IMG/VR virus record: IMGVR_UViG_3300035182_000466
Coordinates: 1 to 64,000 of that record
Reading direction: 5' to 3' (one strand)
DNA length: 64,000 bases
DNA from: a virus
In this document: positions 8,362-16,629 of the stretch, piece after piece
Layout: every line of letters starts with the position of its first letter
Position numbering within the stretch: the first letter of the stretch is position 1
Translations under genes and position numbers: made by a program
The notes under the pieces: generated by a model
What the model saw: only the letters and a program-made list of their open reading frames with translations
What the model was told of the DNA's origin: nothing
The model's database searches: none

Positions 8362-9228
8362 TTAGCAAAAAGCATGTTTCTTTAAACGATCAATAAGCAT
8401 ATTTGCATATTGTGGGTTATATTGGAACCAACGCTTGTAATAGCTTATAATAGCGTTAATATCAATTGCAGAAGAAGAGGTTTCAACCATTTCATCTTCT
8501 TCTGGAAGTTTAACCTTATCTTCATCAATAGTAGCTGTATCTTGAATGTCAAAAGCATCAATTACTTCTGGATCATCTTCACCTTCAGCAATTACCATTA
8601 ACTTTTGATTCTCAGTGTCTGTAGCAATAACAAAACCACAGCAAATTTCACCTTTAGTTAAATAGCTAATGAAGTCACCAGCATTTGCTAAAATAGTATT
8701 AAATCCACTTGACTTTCTTTGTCTAACATTTGAAGATGAGCATTCTTTCAAGAAGTTGTTAAGTTCTTCAGAAGTCTCAATATCTGATTTCTTATATAGG
8801 AAGTCACCAGTCTTATGCCAAATGCAGTCTTGATCGTCCATGAACATATTTGAAGCAACAGCCTTCATCTTAGTACCTTCTTCGGAAGAAGCTTCAATAA
8901 TTTCTACATTAGGTACAACGAATCCCTGTAGCTCAAAACGTACATTATTTACATCGGAACTGGAAGACTCAACAAGTTTAAAAGATCTAGCTACAGCTCT
9001 TAATTTACCTTTAAATTGAGCGTTAATAGCTTTAAAAACATCTTGTTTAGAAGTGTTCTCAGAAGCTACCACAGCTACCTTTACTTTGCCTTTATCACCG
9101 CAAGACTCAAAATCAAGTACGGATACAGAAAGGCGATCCATTGTGCTTGCTAATTCTGCAATTATACTTCTTCCGATTTCTTTCATTCTAGTTCTCCTTT
9201 GTCCTTGTGTTTGTAATCTCCGTGTCAT
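8362..9228 (-). CDS. Acidic structural-type protein of unknown function
   Basis: 288 residues, not recognised. The N-terminus is basic (MTRRLQTQGQRRTRM) and the rest increasingly acidic, with EDDPEVIDAFD and LPEEDEMVE near residues 215-250. A last helical stretch is YYKRWFQYNPQYANMLIDRL. Two starts are possible. The ATG at 9228 has AGGAG nine bases upstream. An internal ATG at 9186 has AAAGGAG seven bases upstream and gives MKEIGRSIIAELA, more like the leader of neighbours. A basic head with an acidic tail is seen in prohead core or scaffold proteins, but that is only suggestive. It is flanked by a promoter motif (9270) and a terminator (8237), so it may be a single-gene transcription unit and perhaps highly expressed. 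Confidence 0.65.
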   Translation of the reverse strand: MTRRLQTQGQRRTRMKEIGRSIIAELASTMDRLSVSVLDFESCGDKGKVKVAVVASENTSKQDVFKAINAQFKGKLRAVARSFKLVESSSSDVNNVRFELQGFVVPNVEIIEASSEEGTKMKAVASNMFMDDQDCIWHKTGDFLYKKSDIETSEELNNFLKECSSSNVRQRKSSGFNTILANAGDFISYLTKGEICCGFVIATDTENQKLMVIAEGEDDPEVIDAFDIQDTATIDEDKVKLPEEDEMVETSSSAIDINAIISYYKRWFQYNPQYANMLIDRLKKHAFC

Positions 9229-9269
9229 ATCACGGTCTCCTAGATAGTTATAATAAAATTAACCTATTT

Positions 9270-9290
9270 CTATACTTAAATTACATAATT
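9270..9290 (-). promoter_or_regulatory. Promoter-like motif TTATGTAATTTAAG
   Basis: On the minus strand reads AATTATGTAATTTAAGTATAG, about 40 bases before the start of the 8362-9228 gene. It belongs to a motif TTAYRTAATTTA found in intergenic gaps of this window in the sense of the downstream gene. Promoter activity is inferred from placement only. Confidence 0.45.
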
Positions 9291-9557
9291 ATTTAAGATG
9301 ATATTCAGAAATAGCCTGTATAGTATATCTATCCTCTATAAAAGTTATATTATAGTATCTGTCCATTGCTTCTACATCAACCTCAGCTTTATCTCCAACA
9401 TAGGCCAACATCTTAGCATGCTCTCGTCTTTATATACCAAAGTCACTTACATCAAATTCTTTTACATTTGGTAGTAAAATTACTTTTTATCCTTACTTGA
9501 ATATCTCCTGAAGATATCTAAATCTTTAAAAACTTCATATAGTTTCTTTTTTACCAA
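9289..9557 (-). pseudogene. Decayed small gene (frameshift plus stop)
   Basis: A gap between two genes that still reads as protein on the minus strand. One frame gives LVKKKLYEVFKDLDIF then RRYSSKDKK and stops. Adding one A to the A5 run (plus-strand T5 at 9484-9488) continues it as VILLPNVKEFDVSDFGI, then an in-frame TAA at 9432-9430. After that come RREHAKMLAYVGDKAEVDVE and a further 30 codons, to a stop at 9291. The composite would be about 88 residues. It could be a real decayed gene or an assembly error in the homopolymer combined with a second fault. Product unknown. Confidence 0.55.
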
Positions 9558-9871
9558 TAAATTAAATATTCATGCTTTTCTTTAACAAAACCTTCAGAAC
9601 CCTGTGACTCTACAGAAATATAAGGTAAACGCTTCTGTCCATCAGATATATACCAAAAGTGTTGCATAGATTTACCCATGTTATCATAACCTAAACGTTT
9701 TAGCTGTTCATAAGCTATATCCATTTTTGTTGACATAATTTGAGGAGTAGTTACAATGGATAATACTTCTTGATCTTCTACTTGTTTAGGTTTAGCCCCG
9801 AGTTGTTGAAAAATAGCATTTAGTCGTTCATCAAAGTTATTGTTTGCAATGATTATCTTTTTTATCTTCAT
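9551..9871 (-). CDS. Small hypothetical protein
   Basis: 106 residues from the ATG at 9871, chosen because GGGAGAT precedes it. A start further upstream would run into the end of the topoisomerase gene. It begins MKIKKIIIANNNFDERL, the common leader type, and has a mixed alpha/beta body with LGYDNMGKSMQHFWYISDGQ near residue 70. Not recognised. It follows the topoisomerase gene by one base, implying coupled translation. Confidence 0.55.
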   Translation of the reverse strand: MKIKKIIIANNNFDERLNAIFQQLGAKPKQVEDQEVLSIVTTPQIMSTKMDIAYEQLKRLGYDNMGKSMQHFWYISDGQKRLPYISVESQGSEGFVKEKHEYLIYW

Positions 9872-9872
9872 G

Positions 9873-11339
9873 TTATCTCCCTTTACTTCTTTTAAAGTCA
9901 TTTAAAATTTTTCTAGCCACATCTAAGTTCTTTATTTTCTTTGGATATGTTTTCACCAAATACTTAAGAATATCCTCTTCATCTACTGCACCAATCCATA
10001 AACTGGTTATAGACTTCAATATCTCTTGATCGTTTAAAAAAGAGGATGCAACAATTTTATTCTTAACAGAATGTTTATAAGTTGCTAGAGCCAACTCTAA
10101 TATTTTCAATGATTTTATATATTCTTCTTTAGACTTAAGGCTATTAACTACTTTATACTTCTTTGCAATCTTCTGGAATAAGATGTAAGCTTGTGCTCTT
10201 TCTTTTGAACCATTTTTAAGTTTCTGTACCTTTTTATATTGAATAATAAGTTCAGAAGGTAATTGATACATGTTATCTTCTATAAATTCCTGCATCAATT
10301 CATCCAAAGATTTTTCTTTCGTTGAACTTTGTTCCTTCTTAACTTTAGGTTTAGGCTTTCTCTTAAAAGGTTTGGTCATATCAATATCCGATTCCCATGC
10401 TTTAAAGACCGTAGGATCTATATAATTCTCTCGAGACATCTTTGGTGTATTACCAAGTTTTTTAGCCACTATCTCGCATACTTCATCTACAAGATCCTCA
10501 TACTCCTGACGATCCTTTGGTTGTTTTCTTTTACTACATTCTAGTACCGCAGTAGAAGTTCCAACATAAGTTCTAAAATCATGTTGTTTAAAATTAGAAT
10601 CAGATAAAGTTTTTACATATTTCAATACTTTAGAATCATCTGTATCAAATAATCGGCCTTTTTTATCCTTTAAAAGATTAGCTAATTTCTTATCTTTTAT
10701 GACATGCTGTTGCCTAATTCCTTCTTTGCCTATAAAATCAAAATGACATTCATCACCTTTTACTTTAACATGTTCATCTAATAATGTCGCTGCACCATAA
10801 GCTTTTACTTTGGATTTACCATCTCCTTCTCCACCAGCTCTAAATCCAGATAGGAGCATTAAATAACAAACTTGAGCTTCTGGTTTCGAATCAAAATCTT
10901 GATCTATTTTCTTCTTTAACTCAGGTAGTTCTCTAGTAAAATTAGAGATTCTGTTGAACTTAATTACTGATTGCATTTGTGAAAACTTAGCAGTATAAAT
11001 ATATACTTTTCGCCCAGTTGTACTTGAGATACCTTTTGCTTGACAGTCACCGTCAGGATCAGGATTAACCCATATATCTCTCCAGCCAGGAGGGATTCTG
11101 TATCCTCTCTTCTTTAAGGTTTCTACTTTCTGTCTATCATGCTCAGGCATATCCTCATAAGGATTTTTCTTCAGCTTCTCTATCTTCTTTTTAACCATTT
11201 CTTTTTTATCTTGTCTATTCTTGGCATATTTACTATTTGGATGTTCTTCTATATATTTGTCTTTTTGCTCTTTAGTTAAAGATTCCCACCATTCATCATT
11301 TGATGCTAATGAAATATATTTAACTTGAATTATCTTCAT
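9873..11339 (-). CDS. Type IB DNA topoisomerase with N-terminal WW/HPNSK module
   Basis: 488 residues. Residues 80-320 match the poxvirus/bacterial type IB topoisomerase family, which nicks and reseals one DNA strand through a 3'-phosphotyrosine. RIPPGW (81-86) is the family entry motif. FRAGGEG (166-172) holds the first catalytic Arg, FIGKEG (202-207) the Lys, HDFRTYVGT (253-261) the second Arg, and LGNTPKMSRENYIDP ends with the nucleophile Tyr306. The first 41 residues (NDEWWESLTKEQKDKYIEE then HPNSKYAKN) are not part of that family but are shared with the proteins at 5495 and 6335. The last 150 residues are Lys-rich helices of unknown role. All catalytic residues look present. Its location in the virion block and its shared N-terminus suggest packaging into the head. 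Confidence 0.9.
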   Translation of the reverse strand: MKIIQVKYISLASNDEWWESLTKEQKDKYIEEHPNSKYAKNRQDKKEMVKKKIEKLKKNPYEDMPEHDRQKVETLKKRGYRIPPGWRDIWVNPDPDGDCQAKGISSTTGRKVYIYTAKFSQMQSVIKFNRISNFTRELPELKKKIDQDFDSKPEAQVCYLMLLSGFRAGGEGDGKSKVKAYGAATLLDEHVKVKGDECHFDFIGKEGIRQQHVIKDKKLANLLKDKKGRLFDTDDSKVLKYVKTLSDSNFKQHDFRTYVGTSTAVLECSKRKQPKDRQEYEDLVDEVCEIVAKKLGNTPKMSRENYIDPTVFKAWESDIDMTKPFKRKPKPKVKKEQSSTKEKSLDELMQEFIEDNMYQLPSELIIQYKKVQKLKNGSKERAQAYILFQKIAKKYKVVNSLKSKEEYIKSLKILELALATYKHSVKNKIVASSFLNDQEILKSITSLWIGAVDEEDILKYLVKTYPKKIKNLDVARKILNDFKRSKGR

Positions 11340-11346
11340 AATACAC

Positions 11347-11601
11347 CTATTTATCGTTCTTAAGAGTAGATATATCTTGAATCAAGAAAAACCGTGTACC
11401 TTCATAAATAAGTTCAATGCACTTTTTTCTTAACTTTAAACTAGCGCTTCTATCTTTTACAGAAGGCATTTGTTTCATCTCTTTATAGATATTTGGAAAC
11501 AAATCAAAGTTATCTGCAGCGTTTGTAACATCTGATTTTGAAGTAACAGTATTGTTACTACTTCTTCTTTTTTCTCCCAAGGTTACTTTTATCTTTTTCA
11601 T
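11347..11601 (-). CDS. Small hypothetical protein
   Basis: 84 residues, basic, unrecognised. It starts MKKIKVTLGEKRRSSNN (leader type), then a Ser/Thr/Asn-rich linker and a helical part ending in TRFFLIQDISTLKNDK. It lies seven bases upstream of the topoisomerase gene and probably shares its transcript. Confidence 0.5.
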   Translation of the reverse strand: MKKIKVTLGEKRRSSNNTVTSKSDVTNAADNFDLFPNIYKEMKQMPSVKDRSASLKLRKKCIELIYEGTRFFLIQDISTLKNDK

Positions 11602-11619
11602 TTTAACCCTTTCTGTATC

Positions 11620-12822
11620 TTAATTTAAAATCCCTATATTTGAACCTGGATATCCACCAAGTCTAGATCTTGTTATTGTAGTGTTACTTAACATGGTTAT
11701 ACCCATCTGACTCATGTTTGCTAATTTGTCACCTACTGAACCGTCACCGGATATAACACCTTTCTTAGACAGCAAGGTTTTTAATGGTCTAACTAAGCTA
11801 TCAATAAGTGATTCATAATGTCCTACAGCAGACTCAACCACAGAAGTTCTGTCTACGTTTAAACTTACATTCTGTCCAGAGAAATCAAAGGCAAACCATC
11901 CTTCTGCTTGTAACTGAGCACGTAATACTCTAATTGAAGAACAAATGAGCCAGCCTTCTCTTATTGAACCACGCATATCAATACCAGTAAAACTGGTTAA
12001 ACTTGGTGGTACGTCATTAAAGTAGTCCAAACCTCTTGTGAGTCCTTCTAAGAGATCTGACTCTCTGAAACGCAATCCACGAATGGTTTCTGCTTGGTTT
12101 GCTTTATTTATAGACATTTCTAAAGACTGCATAGCACTAAGTATACTAGGATTTATGACCCTAAGTAAAGTAAACACTTGCCTAGTAGCGTTTGGAAATG
12201 ATATATTCATTATAAGGTTATAAGGACGTAATCTTGCGCTAATCAGAGTAGGATCTATAGGTAAAGATAAAACTGTACTAGAACCTTGGATAGTAGATGC
12301 AACAGCTATACTAGAGAAAACTAGGTTATTCTCATCATAGATGCTGTATGCTACTCTGTCTCCTCCAAGTACATTAACCAAATATGGAACTCTTGCTTTT
12401 ATTTCAGTTACTGGTGCTAAAACAATTATGGCTGTTTCATCATCTTCAGTTAATACTTCTTTTGGAAGTACAGTTAAGAGTATACTAGTCTTCTGACTAG
12501 AATCTAAAGTTTTTATTATCCACTGTAAGGTAATAATTTTATCTGGTTTACCTTCAAAGTCAAAACCATTTGGTATGGTTATGTCTGCAAACCAATTTCC
12601 ATCAGGTTGTTGTGTCTTAAAGTAAGCAACAGAAGATGTTATTAATTCATCTCCATCCAATAATTGAACTAAAGGAAATCCAGATAAAGGTCTTAAAACT
12701 TCACCAGCATCTCCAAAAAACTGTTCTGTAGTAGTTATTGGATTTCCCTCAATAACTTGAAGGTTTACAACTGAGTTATTATTTATAGATGGATCTGAAC
12801 CGTATTCATAGATTTTAATCAT
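11620..12822 (-). CDS. Virion structural protein, beta-rich
   Basis: 400 residues. It lacks the basic leader of its neighbours (starts MIKIYEYGSDPSIN). The first 215 residues look like two beta-sandwich domains (GNWFADITIPNGFDFEGKP, then VPYLVNVLGGDRVAYSIYDE). These are followed by a helical region and a C-terminal part with LQAEGWFAFDFSGQNVSLNV. The text resembles neck, tail-completion or baseplate-type structural proteins, but no exact family is recognised. No enzyme motif is seen. Its size and fold style set it apart from the small cargo-like genes around it. Confidence 0.6.
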   Translation of the reverse strand: MIKIYEYGSDPSINNNSVVNLQVIEGNPITTTEQFFGDAGEVLRPLSGFPLVQLLDGDELITSSVAYFKTQQPDGNWFADITIPNGFDFEGKPDKIITLQWIIKTLDSSQKTSILLTVLPKEVLTEDDETAIIVLAPVTEIKARVPYLVNVLGGDRVAYSIYDENNLVFSSIAVASTIQGSSTVLSLPIDPTLISARLRPYNLIMNISFPNATRQVFTLLRVINPSILSAMQSLEMSINKANQAETIRGLRFRESDLLEGLTRGLDYFNDVPPSLTSFTGIDMRGSIREGWLICSSIRVLRAQLQAEGWFAFDFSGQNVSLNVDRTSVVESAVGHYESLIDSLVRPLKTLLSKKGVISGDGSVGDKLANMSQMGITMLSNTTITRSRLGGYPGSNIGILN

Positions 12823-12835
12823 AATGTACTCTTAT

Positions 12836-13090
12836 CTATATAGTATTTAATTCCGAGACTAAGGCTTTAAAAGCTTGATCTTCTGTCTTATACCTGTTTC
12901 CATTCCATGCATTCTTAGGAAGAATAATTCGGAAATGATCAAAAGGGTAAACAACATAATAACCATTTTCGTCTTTGTATAGATCAGCTGAAAGGTTATA
13001 GTTAGCAGCTTTAAATTTCTTAATTGGTTTTCTTGCTTTAAGTTTCTCTTCTATCGCAGATATATTGGATGATAATACTGTTTTTCTCAT
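12836..13090 (-). CDS. Small leader-bearing hypothetical protein
   Basis: 84 residues. It starts MRKTVLSSNISAIEEKL, one of the clearest examples of the M-R-K-T leader also seen at 13161, 14508 and 17038. The body has a strand pair around YYVVYPFDHFRIILPK and a final helix. The same order (strand pair with aromatic and Pro residues, then EELxxxFDEF-like helix) can be read in the 73-residue protein at 17038, so the two may be distant paralogues. It follows a promoter-like motif at 13111. Confidence 0.5.
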   Translation of the reverse strand: MRKTVLSSNISAIEEKLKARKPIKKFKAANYNLSADLYKDENGYYVVYPFDHFRIILPKNAWNGNRYKTEDQAFKALVSELNTI

Positions 13091-13110
13091 AATAAGCCTT
13101 TCTTATTATA

Positions 13111-13131
13111 TAATAAAATTACATATTATAT
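13111..13131 (-). promoter_or_regulatory. Promoter-like motif ATGTAATTTTATTATA
   Basis: Minus-strand copy of the TAATTTA motif in the 70-base gap before the 12836-13090 gene. A weak 6-bp hairpin (CUACAA/UUGUGG, 13146-13159) ends the preceding unit, so this gap may separate two transcripts. Confidence 0.4.
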
Positions 13132-13160
13132 TTATTTAGATCTTCCACAACTTGTTGTAG

Positions 13161-13454
13161 TTATCTCTTAAGGTTAGATAAACGTCTGTAATGGGCAATA
13201 GCTTCTTTACTATATTCTATACGCTTCTTATGGTTATCTATATACTGTGCTATCTTTCTTTTTCTTTCTGGATCCATTGTATCTTTTTGATTCTTAGTTA
13301 AAATCTTTATTCTTTCCTGTCTCTTCTTTATTTGATCAGAATGACTTTGAATCCTTTTCTGTAATGTTTCTTTCTGCATTCTAGTAAATTTCTGGTCTTT
13401 ATTAAAAGATAATTCTTCATTCTTTGTTTCTTTAGCTAAGACTACTTTTCTCAT
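13161..13454 (-). CDS. Small basic coiled-coil protein
   Basis: 97 residues. After the leader MRKVVLAKETKNEELSF the protein is almost entirely charged helix (LQKRIQSHSDQIKKRQERIK, then IEYSKEAIAHYRRLSNLKR). It has a heptad-like pattern and strong positive charge. This suggests DNA or acidic-protein binding, but no family is recognised. Internal head proteins of T4-like phages are similarly small and basic. Confidence 0.5.
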   Translation of the reverse strand: MRKVVLAKETKNEELSFNKDQKFTRMQKETLQKRIQSHSDQIKKRQERIKILTKNQKDTMDPERKRKIAQYIDNHKKRIEYSKEAIAHYRRLSNLKR

Positions 13455-13472
13455 ATAAATTTTCCTCTCTCT

Positions 13473-13877
13473 CTAAAAAGTATTTTTACTTACAGACATT
13501 GTAACTTTTTCTGCATTAGCCAGCTTCTTAAATTCAGATATAAAAGATGTGAAATTACTCATAGGTAGTCTAACAGTATTTTTAATAGACAAATATACTC
13601 TTGAACTCCAACGTCCATTTGCCATCTTATCCAAAGCTATGGTAATAACTCCGAGATACTTTCCGTTAAACTTGTAGTCGATGTAAAACTCAACTTCAGT
13701 ATCAGATATAACATCATGGTCTTTCAGGGTTGCATACTTATACTTTTTACACAGATGATTTAAAAGAGATACCATGTCCTTTACTACTTCTGGTTCAGAG
13801 GATAAAGAATATTCATTAATAGCCTTATCAAATTCAGCTAGTGCTACTTTACATTTTTTATTGGTCTTTTTTGACAT
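13473..13877 (-). CDS. Small hypothetical protein
   Basis: 134 residues from the ATG at 13877 (AGGA nine bases upstream); a TTG three codons earlier is less likely. It begins MSKKTNKKCKVALAEFDKAI. The body is a mixed alpha/beta domain with strands TEVEFYIDYKFNGKYLGVIT and RVYLSIKNTVRLP. It overlaps the end of the upstream gene by 20 bases. Not recognised. Confidence 0.5.
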   Translation of the reverse strand: MSKKTNKKCKVALAEFDKAINEYSLSSEPEVVKDMVSLLNHLCKKYKYATLKDHDVISDTEVEFYIDYKFNGKYLGVITIALDKMANGRWSSRVYLSIKNTVRLPMSNFTSFISEFKKLANAEKVTMSVSKNTF

Positions 13878-14511
13878 TTTTATCAATCCTTTCTAACTCA
13901 AGTTTTATCTTTGAATGATATTTAATAAGGTCTTTTATCTTAAGTAATTGAGAAAGAAAATTCTTTATATCTGTTGTTATTCTTGTAACCTTATCATAAC
14001 TATAATTCTCTGATCCTGGAGTAAATAGCTGAAATTGTATCTTATCTTCTTTAGTATTAATCCTTAATATGTAGATATACTTCTTACCTTTAATCGTACA
14101 ACACTTAACTTTCTGTTTTTCTTTTCCTGAAGACATTTTAGGTGTCTTGAATCCGATTATACCAAGTCGTTTAAAAATAGGATAACATTTAGCTAATGTA
14201 TTTACCAGATTTTTATCTTCAGATGATAACGCAGTGCAACGTTTATATAGATTAGTATAATCTCTGTAAAATGAAACTGAAGATTGCTCCTTACGATCAC
14301 AGAGCCATTTATCTGGTGCAGTTAAAAATTGAGGATCTTCACCAGTTAATAAAGATAATCCTAAAATTAAACCATTAGCTAATCCGTGCATGTATGGATC
14401 ATAGTTCCAATTTCCATCAGAGGATTGGATTTTTATCAAGTCTTCAAAAGAAGTGATATAATTAGATAAATAAGGATTAACTAATTTTATCCTTGAAGGT
14501 AAAATTTTCAT
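13858..14511 (-). CDS. Hypothetical protein
   Basis: 217 residues, unrecognised. A helical first half contains MHGLANGLILGLSLLTGEDP and a charged segment around FYRDYTNLYKRCTALSSEDK, then a strand-rich part (KQKVKCCTIKGKKYIYILRI). The last residues are strongly basic. Its start overlaps the stop of the upstream gene by four bases, so the genes at 13473, 13858 and 14508 form a coupled trio. Confidence 0.5.
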   Translation of the reverse strand: MKILPSRIKLVNPYLSNYITSFEDLIKIQSSDGNWNYDPYMHGLANGLILGLSLLTGEDPQFLTAPDKWLCDRKEQSSVSFYRDYTNLYKRCTALSSEDKNLVNTLAKCYPIFKRLGIIGFKTPKMSSGKEKQKVKCCTIKGKKYIYILRINTKEDKIQFQLFTPGSENYSYDKVTRITTDIKNFLSQLLKIKDLIKYHSKIKLELERIDKNVKKDQ

Positions 14512-14822
14512 AGTTTTTCTTCCGCTTCTATATAAAGATAAATCTTACTATTTTCAGAGCCAATACTAAAAAAGTAATTAAAAGGATACTTCATAGTATT
14601 TCTCTCTATCAATTGAATTATCCTATTTTCTGAAGTTAAAGTTGGTGTAGAAGAACAGGTATAGATTGCATTTGTACTTTTAGATGTTATAGTTGCAGAT
14701 TCTAACACAGGATTTGCTTTGGGCATTACTTGTAAGATTGATCTTATGATTTCATTCTCTATCATTTTAAATGCTTTACTTTGCAAGGTTCTACCTGAAG
14801 TTGATGCAATTGTCTTTCTCAT
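14508..14822 (-). CDS. Small leader-bearing hypothetical protein
   Basis: 104 residues. It starts MRKTIASTSGRTLQSKAF, again the M-R-K-T leader followed by Ser/Thr. A helix (KMIENEIIRSILQVM) precedes a strand-rich half ending YFFSIGSENSKIYLYIEAEE. Not recognised. Confidence 0.5.
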   Translation of the reverse strand: MRKTIASTSGRTLQSKAFKMIENEIIRSILQVMPKANPVLESATITSKSTNAIYTCSSTPTLTSENRIIQLIERNTMKYPFNYFFSIGSENSKIYLYIEAEEKL

Positions 14823-14846
14823 AAAAATTACCTTTCGTCATCATTA

Positions 14847-15308
14847 TTAAGAAGGGTCTGAAACTACACTATAAGGTCTATTGTTGTAAGTAAAATATAA
14901 CTTTTGATTGTCTACTTTAAGTTTATCTATACCTTTAATCTTCTTAAGGCTTAAAAGTAATTCAGATAACTCATTATTTATTCTTCTACTCTTTACTGAT
15001 ACTTTGGGTACATCTATAGAACCTATCTTTTGTTTATCAATAGGTCCACCTATAACTGGTTCAGCACGTTTTAGTATATAGTCTACTTGTTCTTTTGTAG
15101 GACTCATTACTAATGATAGATTATCTTTAAAAACCATTCTTGTAGATTTTCCATCAGTACTAGGTCTCAATCCTATAACATCGCCAGGTCTTAAATCACG
15201 ACTCTTACCTCTTAGCTCTAGTCCTAACATTTTCTTTACAACTTTATACCAAACGTACGATGTTGCTTCTTTTATTGCAGATATTTCTATTTGTACTTTA
15301 CATGACAT
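14847..15308 (-). CDS. Hypothetical protein
   Basis: 153 residues. It starts MSCKVQIEISAIKEATSYVW. A short region RDLRPGDVIGLRPSTDGKST looks like a small beta-barrel loop, followed by a helix and a C-terminal strand pair KLKVDNQKLYFTYNNRPYSV. No family recognised. It sits ten bases downstream of the possible ADP-ribosyltransferase gene and is likely expressed with it. Confidence 0.5.
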   Translation of the reverse strand: MSCKVQIEISAIKEATSYVWYKVVKKMLGLELRGKSRDLRPGDVIGLRPSTDGKSTRMVFKDNLSLVMSPTKEQVDYILKRAEPVIGGPIDKQKIGSIDVPKVSVKSRRINNELSELLLSLKKIKGIDKLKVDNQKLYFTYNNRPYSVVSDPS

Positions 15309-15318
15309 ATAGACCTCA

Positions 15319-16614
15319 CTATTTAGTATCTAGTTTTAAAAGATTTGCAGCTTCGTCTAAAGACTTTACTGTAACGAACTTAGAATTTGCAATAGGTGAA
15401 ACAAGTCCTTCTTGAGGTGCATTTCTATCCAGTGCAACCTTTATACCAACAATGTCGGCTTTATTTACTTCTAACATATCATCAAAAACAAAAATCTCCT
15501 GCTCTTTATTAACCATTGTTAAGGTATCTAATTCAAAGAAATTATATTCTAAGTCATCATTTAAATCATCTTCATCTATAAGATAACCTTTATCTAATAA
15601 GTACTTAATATAAGCAGTTACAGAAAAGCCTTTTGAGTACTCTTGTTTTTGGATTAATACCAGAGTCTCTCCAGGTTTTACTGAGGATTTAAATACTGTC
15701 CAATACTTCTTAAATACCGAATCTTTAACTGGGTTTGTTTCTGTAAAAGATAAGAACTCAAAGCTCTTAACTATAAAGCTTCCTTTTCTTTTCAAATCAA
15801 ATATGGCTTTCTTAGCATACACTCCAGAAAACAGCCATATTCTGTATGCTTTGCCTCTCATTTTAAGTTCTCTAGGAATCTTACTCCAAGATGCATTTAT
15901 TAAATTTGATAGTTTAAGTTTATTCTCCTTATCTGGTGTTTGAATATATTTATCAATGCTATTATATATTTTTAACAATAAATCATTTTTATCATCTAAT
16001 AAATATTTATCTTCATATAGACCTTTATTTAAGGCGACACTTTGCTCTTTATACTTTTTAATAAGTCTGTACTTATTCCAAACTTCTTTAAGTTTAAATG
16101 AAGCTGTAGCATTAAGAGGAACTTTATATTTAATGAGCAGCTTCTCTATCCAAGACTTTTGTTTGGCTGTTAATTTCTTATTAGCGGATAACAACAAGCC
16201 TATATTCTTTACAAAAGATCTTTCCCAATCTGAGAATTTACTATTATTATTCTTCCATAAATATCTGCAACGTAGATATAAGTCTGTAACCTCAGGATTG
16301 TTAGTAGTAACCGCAGCTTTCTTGTTATAGCTAAGGCGTTTAACAGTTTCGTATTTTCTATCTTTTTCTTTGGTTAAACCTGCACGATAAGCGTTTACGT
16401 TATAAGAACCTGGAATAGGTATTTCCTCTGTTATCCAAGATAAAAGTTTGAGTTTTAAAGCATCTTTATATACATTGTATAATCCTATATCTTTTCTTTT
16501 TAGTCTCAACTCCCATTGTTCTATGGTGTCATTACCTCTAACTAAAGAATTACTTATTATATCCTTCAGTTCACTATTTGGTTCTGATGCTGTAGATATG
16601 ACTGTTTTTATCAT
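15319..16614 (-). CDS. Possible ADP-ribosyltransferase-like protein
   Basis: 431 residues. The first 230 are helical and unrecognised, with leader MIKTVISTASEPNSEL. The last 190 contain an ordered set that recalls arginine-type (R-S-E) ADP-ribosyltransferases. It consists of KAYRIWLFSG, then FEFLSFTET in the place of the S-T-S strand, then KEQEIFVFDD as an E-x-E motif. T4 Alt is such an enzyme and is packaged in the head and injected. The motif spacing is plausible, but the match is by eye and the Arg and Ser strands are not canonical. A non-enzymatic virion protein remains possible. Confidence 0.4.
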   Translation of the reverse strand: MIKTVISTASEPNSELKDIISNSLVRGNDTIEQWELRLKRKDIGLYNVYKDALKLKLLSWITEEIPIPGSYNVNAYRAGLTKEKDRKYETVKRLSYNKKAAVTTNNPEVTDLYLRCRYLWKNNNSKFSDWERSFVKNIGLLLSANKKLTAKQKSWIEKLLIKYKVPLNATASFKLKEVWNKYRLIKKYKEQSVALNKGLYEDKYLLDDKNDLLLKIYNSIDKYIQTPDKENKLKLSNLINASWSKIPRELKMRGKAYRIWLFSGVYAKKAIFDLKRKGSFIVKSFEFLSFTETNPVKDSVFKKYWTVFKSSVKPGETLVLIQKQEYSKGFSVTAYIKYLLDKGYLIDEDDLNDDLEYNFFELDTLTMVNKEQEIFVFDDMLEVNKADIVGIKVALDRNAPQEGLVSPIANSKFVTVKSLDEAANLLKLDTK

Positions 16615-16629
16615 AGATTAAACCTCAGG

